The notes below the pieces were generated by a model. The model was not told the origin of the DNA, searched no databases, and saw only the letters and a program-made list of their open reading frames with translations. From NCBI RefSeq assembly GCF_001940225.2, contig NZ_CP135164.1, forward strand, positions 3,317,826-3,381,825: a stretch of DNA of 64,000 nt, in the 5' to 3' direction. Source of the stretch: Roseburia sp. 499 (lineage in GTDB: Bacteria; Bacillota; Clostridia; Lachnospirales; Lachnospiraceae). Every line of letters begins with the position of its first letter. Position 1 is the first letter of the stretch. Made by a program: the position numbers and the translations under genes. Below are positions 17,457 to 26,730 of the stretch, one piece after another.

Positions 17457-17678
17457 ATGGAAAAGCTTAGAAACAAGATTGATTCTGCAATCATTGGAGC
17501 AAAGTGCCGTCTTATGGCAAAGCGTGAAGGTAGCGACCAGCTTATCGTAATGTTCATCATTATCGCGGTAGCAGCAGGTATCGCAGGACTTCTTTACCTC
17601 TTCGGTAAGAATACATTGCTTCCAAACATTCAGAATAAATTGACAACTTTGATTGACGGTTGGTTCAATCACGCGTAA
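17457..17678 (+). CDS. Small pilin-like membrane protein (Flp-like candidate)
   Basis: A 73-residue protein with a short basic N-terminus, then REGSDQLIVMF leading into one hydrophobic helix (about residues 29-48) and a short polar tail. A Gly just before a long hydrophobic segment is the layout of Flp/type IV pilin precursors cut by an A24 prepilin peptidase, and such a peptidase is encoded at 9339. The usual Glu at position +5 is not seen, so the call is tentative. A strong ribosome binding site, a motif copy and codons of highly expressed type suggest an abundant product. Confidence 0.55.
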   Translation: MEKLRNKIDSAIIGAKCRLMAKREGSDQLIVMFIIIAVAAGIAGLLYLFGKNTLLPNIQNKLTTLIDGWFNHA

Positions 17679-17687
17679 GGAGGACTC

Positions 17688-18698
17688 ATGGGAAAAAACG
17701 CAGGTAAAAAAGCAATCCTAAGAGAAGAAAAAAGGCTTCAAAAAGAGAAAAAACGTCAAATAGAGCAGGCCAACAAAATGCTCATTCCAGTGAGTAAAAA
17801 AACAAATCAGTCACTTGGAATCATTTCATTTGACCCAGAAGGGACATTTCGATTTGTAAATAATCGCTGGCTTAGAGTATTTGTGGCAACGGAAGACACC
17901 TTATGTCATATGGCAAAAATGAGCCTAAAGCTTCACGGAAGGATGCGAATTACCATGCACATGAGCGGAAGTGGTGGCAGGGAAACCTGCCACATTTCTC
18001 TTATGGAAACCGGAGAAATCTATGAGGAAGTAAGACAGAAATTTAAGCACGATGAAGAATTTTTAAGAACTATCGGGGTGCTTAAACAGATGTCGGTTGA
18101 TGAGGTCATGAACACAGTGGCAGAGAATTTCTTTATAGATACGAGGTTTTCATATGCTTCCTATGTGCGTGGAAACAAGGATTGGGAGAAGGAATGCTTT
18201 GCTAAGGTAACAGAGAGTGATGATTCGTTTACTACTGGAAGGTATTACGGAGAAGGATTTATTACTTTGGCAATGCCAACTGCCACTCAGGCAGATCTCA
18301 TAAAAAGATTAAAGGAATTAGGATGTGAATTCTTTTTTGGAATTGACATGAACGCTTTATCTGTCGAAGAGCAAAGCGATTTCAATAGAAATCTGGAAAA
18401 GAGATATAACAGAAGATTATCTGTGAATGGAGCAGAGGATTATGTGAATACATCTATGATTCTTGCAATTATTTGTGATTCGGACGATGCAAGAAAGATC
18501 GTGGAACAAACCTTTGTGTCTGTTTTTGAAGGATATGGATTTTGTATGGCACCGGCATTTGCAAATCAGAAGCAGGTATATCATAGTCTGCTGAGCTTTG
18601 GAATTGTTGATGCGAAGGTAATGAGAAATGTAGATGTAAATGTTTTATCGGTAGTGTTTGGAGGTGAAAGTCGTGAAAATGCCAAAGTCGAAGTATGA
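17688..18698 (+). CDS. VirB4 N-terminal-domain-like protein without ATPase domain
   Basis: A 336-residue protein lying directly before the VirB4-like ATPase and overlapping it by 26 bases. A lysine-rich N-terminal helix is followed by a domain (SLGIISFDPEGTFRFVNNRWLRVFVA onward) whose pattern resembles the N-terminal, membrane-associated part of VirB4/TraC proteins. No Walker A or B motif is present. It may be a partner subunit of VirB4 derived from duplication of its N-terminal domain. The resemblance is by eye only. Confidence 0.55.
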   Translation: MGKNAGKKAILREEKRLQKEKKRQIEQANKMLIPVSKKTNQSLGIISFDPEGTFRFVNNRWLRVFVATEDTLCHMAKMSLKLHGRMRITMHMSGSGGRETCHISLMETGEIYEEVRQKFKHDEEFLRTIGVLKQMSVDEVMNTVAENFFIDTRFSYASYVRGNKDWEKECFAKVTESDDSFTTGRYYGEGFITLAMPTATQADLIKRLKELGCEFFFGIDMNALSVEEQSDFNRNLEKRYNRRLSVNGAEDYVNTSMILAIICDSDDARKIVEQTFVSVFEGYGFCMAPAFANQKQVYHSLLSFGIVDAKVMRNVDVNVLSVVFGGESRENAKVEV

Positions 18699-21168
18699 GC
18701 AGACAAAGGTTCCGGATGAACCGCTTATAAAGGAAATGTCATCGGTACAGGATATTTTTTCAATTCTTAGCATCGATGACAGCGGTATATTTGAACTTCC
18801 GGCGAGAAGGTTTTCAAAGCTTTATGTACTCAGCGATATTAACTTTGCGGGAGTTACGGATGAAGAGCAGAAAGCTATTATCATAAACTTCTCAAAGGTG
18901 CTTAAGACAATTCCGTGTAGATTTTCATATTCTGTAGCCAATGAACATGTAGACGAGAAAAAGTTTCATGAAAAGATTTTGTATAGCATGAAACACGATA
19001 AGTATGACGGTTTAAGAAAAAGTTATAACAAGATTATTAAGGATAAGGTAAGCGATGCAAAGCAAGGGCTGTATCAGACGATTTATTTGACACTTACTAT
19101 CATGGCAGAGGATATGGCTGATGCAAAAGGAACATTTAGTTCCATTGAGAGTGCGGTTAGAAGTGCTTTTGTTGGTATTGGTGTAAATGGTATCCAGGGC
19201 TCAGTCATGAGAACAGTAGGTATCAATGAGAGGATGCAGCTTTTATTTAATCTTACCCATATTGGAATTGAGACAGAATATGAATTTGATTTTGACAGAG
19301 AATTAGCCGCTAAGCATGATTGGGTTAATATCTTGTCTCCAGCAAGTGTACGTTTTGAAAATGAGCATTTTGTAATGAATGGACAGGTCGGCAAGGTGTT
19401 TTATATTCATGAATATCCAAAGAGCTTAGAGAGTGACATTATATCGGCACTTAGTAAGATGAACTGCACAAGCTATGTAACCGTTAATAATGAGCTTCTT
19501 GATATTTCGGGCTTTAAGCAAGAGATAGCAAGAAAGTATATGGGTGTTGGTATGAAAATTGAAAACGAGAAGCAGAGAAATCGTAATAATAACGACTATC
19601 TTGCGGATGCTAGCCAGAAGCTCTTAAACGAGAAGGAAAAGTTGGATCAGTTTTCAAAGGAACTTGATACCAATGATGACCATTATTTTAACTCTACAAT
19701 GATGGTACTTATTATTGCAGACGATATGGAAGAACTTGCAAGAATTGAAGAAAAGCTTATGAATGCAGCCTCACTTAAGTCATTAAAGCTTAAAAGCTGT
19801 TTTGGAAAGCAAAGAGAAGGACTTAATTCTGTTTTGCCACTTGGCATTCAGGAATTTAAAAGGGTAGTGAATCTTTCTTCAAGTTGTCTTGCAATGTTAA
19901 TGCCATATAAGACGCAGGAACTTAATGATATTGGTGGCATTTATTATGGTGTGAATCAATTGTCTCAAAATGTGATATTTGCGGATAAAAAGAAGCTTAA
20001 GAATCATAACGGTCTTATCTTAGGACAGTCAGGTTCTGGTAAGTCAGTATTTGCAAAATCGGAGATTATCTGCACGTATACCAATTACGAGAATGATCAG
20101 ATTCTTATCGTGGCTCCACAGCTTGAATATAATGGGTTAGCTGACGAAACGGATGGTACAGTTATTTCCTTTGATAGCACCAAGGAGGCTTATGTGAATC
20201 CTATGGATGTGGATTTTGAAGGAGTTGATTATGGGCGACTTAGAGAGATTATCTCTGATAAAGCGGATTTTATTTTGTCGTTATTATCGAGCTGCTTAAA
20301 AAGGGATATGCTTCCGGAAGAGCAGGGAATCGTAGATAGCGTTATTGAAAAGGTTTATTCAGAAAATTATGCCATGAGAAAAAGACTCAATGGTATATCT
20401 GAGGAAGAATCAGAATATAGCGTGCCAGGATATATGCGAAGCGATTCTGTTGTAATTACTGCAGAAACAAATATGAGCAATGAGGAACAGGTTAGAGCTT
20501 ATTCGCCCACCTTACAGGATGTGTATCAGGGGCTTTTGGATGAGGGAAGCAATCTGGCAGTTCATTTAGCAGCGGCTATGGAAATCTTTGTAAATGGTTC
20601 ACTTAATCTGTTTAATCACAGAACAAATGTGGATCTAAGCAATAGATTTATCGTATTTGATTTATCTGGTCTTAAGGATAATCTTCGTATCACTGCGATG
20701 CTTATTATGATGGAGACTGTAAGAAATAAAATCAAGGAAAATGCGAAAGAAGGACGTTGGACACACCTTTATATTGACGAATTTCATGAGCTTTTAGCGG
20801 TGGAACAAGTGGCTTCCTTTGTACTTAAGCTGTGGAAGGAAATCAGAAAAATGTCCGGTATCTTAAATGGTATTACTCAGAATATGTCAGATTTACTGAA
20901 CAATGATAATGGCGGTAAGCTTCAGGCGATTCTTTCTAACACGGAGTACTTTGCGCTTCTTAGCCAGTCAACGCTTGATAAAAATAAGCTGATGCAGTTT
21001 TTACCAAGTATCAGTCCTGCAATGTTTAACTTTGTTGATAATGCAGCAAGTGGTACTGGACTTCTTAAGATGGGGGCTGTAACCGTACCATTTGATATGA
21101 GAATGGATAAGAATAGTGAAATCTATAGAATTGTAAACACTGACGGAGGTGGCAGCTATGGAGTTTAA
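18673..21168 (+). CDS. VirB4/TraC-like conjugative ATPase
   Basis: An 831-residue ATPase that energises pilus and channel assembly in type IV secretion. Walker A is G451-QSGSGKS and Walker B is LYID702-E703F. The N-terminal 430 residues form the usual VirB4 domain. The start is GTG 18673, eight bases after GGAGG; the longer frame begins at a TTG that is itself part of the ribosome binding region. It overlaps the preceding gene and is followed by the NlpC/P60 gene with an 11-base overlap, so all three are coupled. Confidence 0.92.
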   Translation: MKMPKSKYEQTKVPDEPLIKEMSSVQDIFSILSIDDSGIFELPARRFSKLYVLSDINFAGVTDEEQKAIIINFSKVLKTIPCRFSYSVANEHVDEKKFHEKILYSMKHDKYDGLRKSYNKIIKDKVSDAKQGLYQTIYLTLTIMAEDMADAKGTFSSIESAVRSAFVGIGVNGIQGSVMRTVGINERMQLLFNLTHIGIETEYEFDFDRELAAKHDWVNILSPASVRFENEHFVMNGQVGKVFYIHEYPKSLESDIISALSKMNCTSYVTVNNELLDISGFKQEIARKYMGVGMKIENEKQRNRNNNDYLADASQKLLNEKEKLDQFSKELDTNDDHYFNSTMMVLIIADDMEELARIEEKLMNAASLKSLKLKSCFGKQREGLNSVLPLGIQEFKRVVNLSSSCLAMLMPYKTQELNDIGGIYYGVNQLSQNVIFADKKKLKNHNGLILGQSGSGKSVFAKSEIICTYTNYENDQILIVAPQLEYNGLADETDGTVISFDSTKEAYVNPMDVDFEGVDYGRLREIISDKADFILSLLSSCLKRDMLPEEQGIVDSVIEKVYSENYAMRKRLNGISEEESEYSVPGYMRSDSVVITAETNMSNEEQVRAYSPTLQDVYQGLLDEGSNLAVHLAAAMEIFVNGSLNLFNHRTNVDLSNRFIVFDLSGLKDNLRITAMLIMMETVRNKIKENAKEGRWTHLYIDEFHELLAVEQVASFVLKLWKEIRKMSGILNGITQNMSDLLNNDNGGKLQAILSNTEYFALLSQSTLDKNKLMQFLPSISPAMFNFVDNAASGTGLLKMGAVTVPFDMRMDKNSEIYRIVNTDGGGSYGV

Positions 21169-22540
21169 GAGTAGCCAGGTTGCCTTTAAGTCAAAGAACA
21201 ATTTTACAGATGACATGAAAAGATTTGTGGTTGATGAGGTAGCTAGATTTACTACTGATAGTAATGAAGCTGCCTCTGCTTCGTTAGATGAGATGGCAGA
21301 AAAGGCAGTGAGGTTATCGGCTGATAAGAATAAACGCTCAGTAGAAGAACAAAAGCAGATACTTCATGAAATCAAAGAAAAGAAAAAGGCTCTTAAGAAG
21401 GAATCAATCAATCCATCAGATCCAGAGATGATTACCAGAGGTTCTTCTTATTCCAAATCAGAAACTGTTGCTAGTTCATCCAGATCAACAGTTGGAAATG
21501 TTTCGAGTTCGACTGGCTCATTTGCAGATACAAGCACAAGTTATTCTTCTAACTCTGCAGGAAATTCTAAGTCTACAGAAGGTAAATTTGGAGGCGAAGA
21601 GGTAATAGAAAAGGAATTCACGAAAGAAACAGATAAACATTTTTCTGATGACACTAAGTTTGATAAGGAGACAAAGCAGAAGGAACTGAACAAGAAGCAG
21701 GACACAGCAAAAAAAGAAAAATCAAAGGAGCAGAAGAAGGCTGCATCAAAGACTTCCATCGCAACGATGCTTCGAGCAAAAAAGGATATGGCAAATGACC
21801 TTGCTTCCGATAAGTCTACAGGAAATGCTTTCGCGGATGGAGTATCAGGACTTATGAAGACCTTAGTGGATTTAGTAAATCCGATGCGATGGGTTAAGTC
21901 GTTACTAGCAAAGCTTGGAGCAATTCTTGCTCCATACATTGCAATTTTTATGGTGGTTGCAACAATTGTAATAATTATTGTGATGTTTATCTTTTCGGTA
22001 TTACAGCCACTAAAAGAAGTGAGCGATGCTATTACAGGGTTCCTATCAGTCTTTTCTTCGGAGCCGGATGTTTATATCAATTCTACCATGTCTAGTGAGG
22101 ATATTGATGAAATTGTTGAGGCGATTACTTGTGATGAAACACAGGAGAAGGTAATCAGATTTGCATTAAGTAAAGTTGGTAGTCCATATAGTCAGGCGAA
22201 TAGAACAAGCGGAACAGCATTTGATTGTAGCTCTTTAGCATATTATGCGTGGGATGCAGCCGGAACAGATATTAGTTATGGGACAAGGTATCCACCAACA
22301 GCTGCAGAGGGAGCAAGGCTTCTAAACGAAAAAGGAAAGACATTAGATACCATGGATTTGTTGCCGGGAGATTTAATCTATTATGGTGGCAGTAGTAATG
22401 GAAGATACATGGGAATCTATCATGTTGCTATTTATATTGGAAACGGAAATGCAGTGGAAGCATTAAATGAACGCTGTGGCGTGGTTTACCAGAAGTTGCG
22501 CACAAAGAATGCCATTATGGTCGCAAGACCTAACAAATAG
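21158..22540 (+). CDS. NlpC/P60 cell wall hydrolase of the transfer system
   Basis: A 460-residue membrane-anchored peptidoglycan hydrolase. The N-terminal 240 residues are charged and Ser/Lys-rich and should be cytoplasmic; a hydrophobic segment lies at about 256-282; the C-terminal 125 residues are an NlpC/P60 domain with Cys357 in FDCSS and His422 in YHVAIYIGNG. It would open the wall for the conjugation channel, as VirB1-type or TcpG-type enzymes do. The ATG at 21158 is chosen because GGAGGTGG lies just upstream. Confidence 0.88.
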   Translation: MEFKSSQVAFKSKNNFTDDMKRFVVDEVARFTTDSNEAASASLDEMAEKAVRLSADKNKRSVEEQKQILHEIKEKKKALKKESINPSDPEMITRGSSYSKSETVASSSRSTVGNVSSSTGSFADTSTSYSSNSAGNSKSTEGKFGGEEVIEKEFTKETDKHFSDDTKFDKETKQKELNKKQDTAKKEKSKEQKKAASKTSIATMLRAKKDMANDLASDKSTGNAFADGVSGLMKTLVDLVNPMRWVKSLLAKLGAILAPYIAIFMVVATIVIIIVMFIFSVLQPLKEVSDAITGFLSVFSSEPDVYINSTMSSEDIDEIVEAITCDETQEKVIRFALSKVGSPYSQANRTSGTAFDCSSLAYYAWDAAGTDISYGTRYPPTAAEGARLLNEKGKTLDTMDLLPGDLIYYGGSSNGRYMGIYHVAIYIGNGNAVEALNERCGVVYQKLRTKNAIMVARPNK

Positions 22541-22557
22541 AAGGGAGAGATGAAAGT

Positions 22558-24003
22558 ATGGCAGATGAAATTTCACAGGTAGTAGAGATGGAGTATAAGG
22601 GAGTGTATTACCTATTTAAAGGAAGTAAAGCAATGGTTGCCTTGATTGCAAAGGCGATTAAGGCTTTAACTGACCATCATTACAATAAATATTTGAACAA
22701 GCCAGGAAACTGTGACTGGAAGAAGATGCAGGAGATATCAAAAGGGGTTCCACCTATTTTAGAGTTTCCGAAGGAAATGTTTGAAGAAAAGGTTATCAGA
22801 ATTGATTCTGATGGAACTAAGATTATGAAATCAGACTTTGACCTTTATTGTGAAAAGTACAATTTGAGATATTGTATTATGCCAGACCTTAATCCGAATG
22901 ATGACTATATTCCGGTTGCAGTTCCAGCTCAGGATGTAGGAATTCATAAGGAACAGATTAAGGCGGTTATGGAAAGACGAATCAACAATGAACAGGATAA
23001 GGACAAGGCTATTGATGCCAAGATTGTTATGGTCAAAGAGAAGATTGCAAATGCTACAAGTGATACGGAAAGAGAGGCTGCAGAGAAGGAGCTTGCAATG
23101 TTACTTGATGCGAAGGCTGAGAATGCAGATCTCTTAAAGGAATCAAAGGAAAAGGCAGAGCATGAGAATGAGATTGATTTTGCTGAGTACTTAAAGCAGG
23201 GAGAGGGCTGTCTTTTTGCAACTGATCCAGAGAGAGCATTGGAGCAGGATGAGGTGTGTGGTATTGTCCGTGAATACACGCCGTATGATTGTATGTGGCC
23301 AGTAAGAGATGAAGACCATATTCCAGAGACTGGTGAGGTTTTCTACAGTCAGGTTACCAGTGATGAAAAGATTCATATGATTAAGCGTGAGTTTCGTAAG
23401 GATGATGCAGGCCATATTTATTCTGAGTATAAGGTTAGAATGCCAGGATCTTCGGAAGTGAAGATTTTCTCTGATTATGGATTAAGCCGTGAACAGTGGA
23501 AGAAGCAGATTCCAGCCATGCTTAAGGAAGCTGGTCTTGAGAATGGACAAAAAACTGCAGTTGTTCAGTCTGAGGAACGTTTCAAAAAATATCAGGAGTA
23601 TCTTGAGGCAAATTTTAAGAAGGCTTCTGAAGGAGAAAAGCCGGCAGAAGCGGAGTACAGCAGTGAGGAAGCCAAGGAATTTGTGAAGGGATATAATGCC
23701 AAAGTTCAGGATAAAAAGGAATATGAAGAGACGCTTTATTCTACTGTAGCAGTTCCAGTTGCAAAGCTTATGCCGGACGGAGAAGAAGTAATGTGCATGG
23801 AGATTTCAGAGGGGCTTGTAAAGGGTGTGATGATTGAGTCTGTAAATGACAAAACAGCACATGTTTTTATTAAGGATGATGCAACATATTCGGTACAAAA
23901 GCACGATGGAACCATGAAGGAAATGTCAGGATCAGACATTGCAAAGAGTGTATCGGAATCTGCAAAGGAAGCAATTTCAAAGGTTGCAGGAAGGAGAAGA
24001 TAG
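22558..24003 (+). CDS. PcfB-like (DUF3801-type) protein upstream of the coupling protein
   Basis: A 481-residue soluble protein. The N-terminal 140 residues (VYYLFKGSKAMVALIAKAIKAL, then FDLYCEKYNLRYCIMPDLN) resemble DUF3801/PcfB proteins, which in Gram-positive conjugation lie directly before the coupling protein and help to recruit substrate. A long Glu/Lys/Ala helix spans about 140-215, probably a coiled coil. The C-terminal half is unknown. It is much longer than typical PcfB proteins, so a fusion is likely. The coupling protein gene starts three bases after its stop. Confidence 0.65.
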   Translation: MADEISQVVEMEYKGVYYLFKGSKAMVALIAKAIKALTDHHYNKYLNKPGNCDWKKMQEISKGVPPILEFPKEMFEEKVIRIDSDGTKIMKSDFDLYCEKYNLRYCIMPDLNPNDDYIPVAVPAQDVGIHKEQIKAVMERRINNEQDKDKAIDAKIVMVKEKIANATSDTEREAAEKELAMLLDAKAENADLLKESKEKAEHENEIDFAEYLKQGEGCLFATDPERALEQDEVCGIVREYTPYDCMWPVRDEDHIPETGEVFYSQVTSDEKIHMIKREFRKDDAGHIYSEYKVRMPGSSEVKIFSDYGLSREQWKKQIPAMLKEAGLENGQKTAVVQSEERFKKYQEYLEANFKKASEGEKPAEAEYSSEEAKEFVKGYNAKVQDKKEYEETLYSTVAVPVAKLMPDGEEVMCMEISEGLVKGVMIESVNDKTAHVFIKDDATYSVQKHDGTMKEMSGSDIAKSVSESAKEAISKVAGRRR

Positions 24004-24006
24004 TCT

Positions 24007-26337
24007 ATGGGTAAAACGGGTGGAAGTTCCATAAAGAAGCATACAAGAACACTTAAGGAAACATTGATTATGTATGGCATTGGTTCAGTTCTTTGTATAT
24101 ATCTTGGATTTCTATGTGGCGCTGTATGGATGCCAGATAATAATTTGTGGGAATTTATGGCGAACTTCAATGAGTTTATTATCCAAAGACACAATTTTAT
24201 AGTGGGGTTTACGAAAGCAACCCCTGCTTTTATTGCGGTCTTTTGGGTAATGTTTTCTATGGCATTCATTATTATGGCAACAAAATTTGAGCATCCGTTT
24301 GCAGGTCAGGAATATGGTGTGGCAAAGTGGGGAAATGCAAAAGATTTTACAAGACAGTTTGCAAACCATGATCCAAAGAATGAGATTGAAGTAGTAACCG
24401 GAAATGCGAATATATCAGAGAAACTTACGGTTAATTGCAAGAACTACTGGCTAGCAGAGGGTGTGTATCTATCCATTGATAATGTGAAAACCTCAAATCT
24501 TAATATGCTTGTTGTAGGACCTCCAGGTTCTGGTAAGTCTTTCAGACTTGCACGTCCGATGCTTAGTCAGCTTTGTGGGAATTTCCTTGTAACTGATCCA
24601 AAGGGAGAATTGTATAAGCAGACAGGACAGTATTTTGAGGATAACGGTTATGAAGTAATGGTCATGAATGTGGAATCAGAGGATGGTATGCCAATGAGTA
24701 TTCATTTTAATCCATTCCGATATATTAGAAACGAGTCAGATATTATGTCCATTGCAGGTATCTTAATGAAAGCGACAACTCCACAGGATGAAGCTGGCGG
24801 TGGTAATGATCAGTTCTTCGAGCAGAGTGCAGAAGTGCTTTTGACTTCACTGATTTACATCATGAAGGAATATATCGTAGAGGAAGAAAGAAACTGGGCA
24901 ACCTTTGTAAAGCTTCTTAATGCGACTACAGTCTATACAAAAGCAGATGGATCGATTGATAACAGACCAGGGGGAATATTGGATATTGCAAAGAAAGCAC
25001 AGCTTAAGTGGAAGAAGAACCATGATTCCGATTTCCCTGGGTATGTTGCTATTGAGAAGTATTATAACGGTGCAGCGGAGACAACATCCTCTATTGTAGC
25101 TTCTCTTGATGCACATTGTAGATATATGAAACTGCAATGTGTAATTGATTTGTTATCAGAGGATGAAATCAAGATTAGCGAAAGCTTTGGCTATTCAAGA
25201 AAGAGCGAGAATTCAGCAACTGGAAAGAGAATACTGTTTATCGTAACCAGTGAGGATAAGAGATATTATGACTGGATTCCAAGTATGGTTTATTCATTAT
25301 TCTTTGATGAACTGTATCATCTTACAGCAATTGATCCAAAGCTTCATGAAACACTGCCACATCATTTGACATTTTTGATGGATGAATTTGCCAATGTTAC
25401 TTTGCCGGATTCCTTTGTCGAGAAGCTATCAACTATGCGAAGCAGAAATATGTCAGCAGTTATTATTGTGCAAAACTTAATTCAGCTTAAGCGCAAATTC
25501 CCAAAGTTTGATATGGATAAGGACCTTATTGGTAACTGTTCCATAATCGATATTTTGGGTGCGCCTGATATGGACTCCTGTGAGTACTTAAGTAAGCATT
25601 TTGGTACCCAGACGATTCATAAAGCAAGTGATTCTGATGCAAAGGATTACAGGGGAAGTAGTTCAAGGTCAGAGGATGTTATGCAAAAGCCTCTTTTATC
25701 TGCAGAAGATATTTTTGCGATGAAAAAGGATGGTGAGTGCGCCATTGTCATTAAGGGTGCAGACCCACTTTTTGAAACGAAATGCCGTATGGAGAAAACT
25801 CCTTTTGTGAAGTTACTTTGTAGAAAGACAAATCCTTATGATCCAAAGAGAACAAGACAAAAACGAGAGAAGTTTAAGATGGAAAACAGTATGTTTTTCT
25901 TAAGTGGAGAAGAAGCAGTTACACAGGCAAAGAAAATTAGGGAATCAGGTAGTACAATTCTTCGATTGACGGAGAATGATGTTGAAAACCTGATTTTGGA
26001 GGGAAAGATGGATACTCCTGTAACAACTTTAAAATTCACAGAAGAAATGCAAAAGAAGCTTCATGAGAATTATGAGAGATACATAGATGAGCACTCTACA
26101 GCTCCTATTGATTTTTCAATTTATAAGGAAAAGAATGATGACAGTGCGGAGGCGAAGAAGAAATATGTTAGTCGAGCAGAAACTGTACAAAACCTTATTC
26201 AGTACGGATATTCTAAAGCTCAGATTAGGTTTTTATATGAGCTTATTATGGCAGATTATGACGCAGAAAGAATACGGAATATGTTCCCGACCGACTGCGC
26301 CATTGAAGAAATAAAAAATTTTGCAAAAATTCTATAG
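24007..26337 (+). CDS. VirD4/TraG-like type IV coupling protein
   Basis: A 776-residue coupling protein that links the relaxosome to the secretion channel. Two hydrophobic segments lie near the N-terminus (about residues 18-40 and 67-88). Walker A is G171-PPGSGKS and Walker B is LMD459-E460FAN. The family segment FLVTDPKGELYKQTG is present. The order PcfB-like then coupling protein matches Firmicutes conjugation modules. Copy 6 of the 30-bp motif begins six bases after the stop. Confidence 0.93.
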   Translation: MGKTGGSSIKKHTRTLKETLIMYGIGSVLCIYLGFLCGAVWMPDNNLWEFMANFNEFIIQRHNFIVGFTKATPAFIAVFWVMFSMAFIIMATKFEHPFAGQEYGVAKWGNAKDFTRQFANHDPKNEIEVVTGNANISEKLTVNCKNYWLAEGVYLSIDNVKTSNLNMLVVGPPGSGKSFRLARPMLSQLCGNFLVTDPKGELYKQTGQYFEDNGYEVMVMNVESEDGMPMSIHFNPFRYIRNESDIMSIAGILMKATTPQDEAGGGNDQFFEQSAEVLLTSLIYIMKEYIVEEERNWATFVKLLNATTVYTKADGSIDNRPGGILDIAKKAQLKWKKNHDSDFPGYVAIEKYYNGAAETTSSIVASLDAHCRYMKLQCVIDLLSEDEIKISESFGYSRKSENSATGKRILFIVTSEDKRYYDWIPSMVYSLFFDELYHLTAIDPKLHETLPHHLTFLMDEFANVTLPDSFVEKLSTMRSRNMSAVIIVQNLIQLKRKFPKFDMDKDLIGNCSIIDILGAPDMDSCEYLSKHFGTQTIHKASDSDAKDYRGSSSRSEDVMQKPLLSAEDIFAMKKDGECAIVIKGADPLFETKCRMEKTPFVKLLCRKTNPYDPKRTRQKREKFKMENSMFFLSGEEAVTQAKKIRESGSTILRLTENDVENLILEGKMDTPVTTLKFTEEMQKKLHENYERYIDEHSTAPIDFSIYKEKNDDSAEAKKKYVSRAETVQNLIQYGYSKAQIRFLYELIMADYDAERIRNMFPTDCAIEEIKNFAKIL

Positions 26338-26342
26338 TTTTT

Positions 26343-26372
26343 CTGTAATCACGATTTTCAGGCTCCAAGTAC
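26343..26372 (+). repeat. 30-bp intergenic motif, copy 6
   Basis: Identical over 30 bases to copies 1 and 5. It lies 55 bases before the VirB2-like gene; as with copy 5, the gene served encodes a small, probably abundant membrane protein. Confidence 0.88.
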
Positions 26373-26427
26373 TTAATGAAAGGGTTAAGGAATTAGCTCT
26401 TACCAATAAGGAAAGGAGAACTAAAAT

Positions 26428-26661
26428 ATGGGAAACATGATTTTGGCAGCAACAAGTTATACAAAGGCTATTACAAGTTTAAAGTCTGTGCTCCTTACAC
26501 TTGGTAGTGCAATTGGAGCTGTAATGTTGGTTTATGGTGGAATTAAATTTGCTATGGCATTCCGCCAGATGGATCAACAGGGTGAGCATCAGGCTGTTTA
26601 CTCAGTAGTAGCTGGTGGCGTTCTTGTAGGATTAAGTGCTCTTGTTTCAGCACTTACCTAA
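26428..26661 (+). CDS. Small two-helix membrane protein, VirB2/Maff2-like pilin candidate
   Basis: A 77-residue protein with two hydrophobic helices (about 17-38 and 56-76) joined by the polar loop RQMDQQGEHQ. This is the layout of VirB2/TrbC-type conjugative pilins and of Maff2-family proteins found in clostridial conjugative elements. It precedes the VirB6-like gene as expected. A terminator after it suggests that its transcript is made in excess over downstream genes. Confidence 0.75.
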   Translation: MGNMILAATSYTKAITSLKSVLLTLGSAIGAVMLVYGGIKFAMAFRQMDQQGEHQAVYSVVAGGVLVGLSALVSALT

Positions 26662-26666
26662 ATTGG

Positions 26667-26701
26667 TCCCGGCTCTTTTCTATGAGGAGCTGGGATTTTT
26701 T
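26667..26701 (+). terminator. Intrinsic terminator between VirB2-like and VirB6-like genes
   Basis: TCCCGGCTC (26667-26675) pairs with GAGCTGGGA (26687-26695) and runs into six T residues. Partial readthrough would give high pilin and lower channel protein. Confidence 0.85.
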
Positions 26702-26730
26702 CGTTAACAGGTAGTAGAAAGGAGACGTTT

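Noticed and set aside
686..26372. CRISPR-like repeat array formed by the 30-bp motif
   Set aside because: Copies are kilobases apart with genes between and no spacer-sized intervals.
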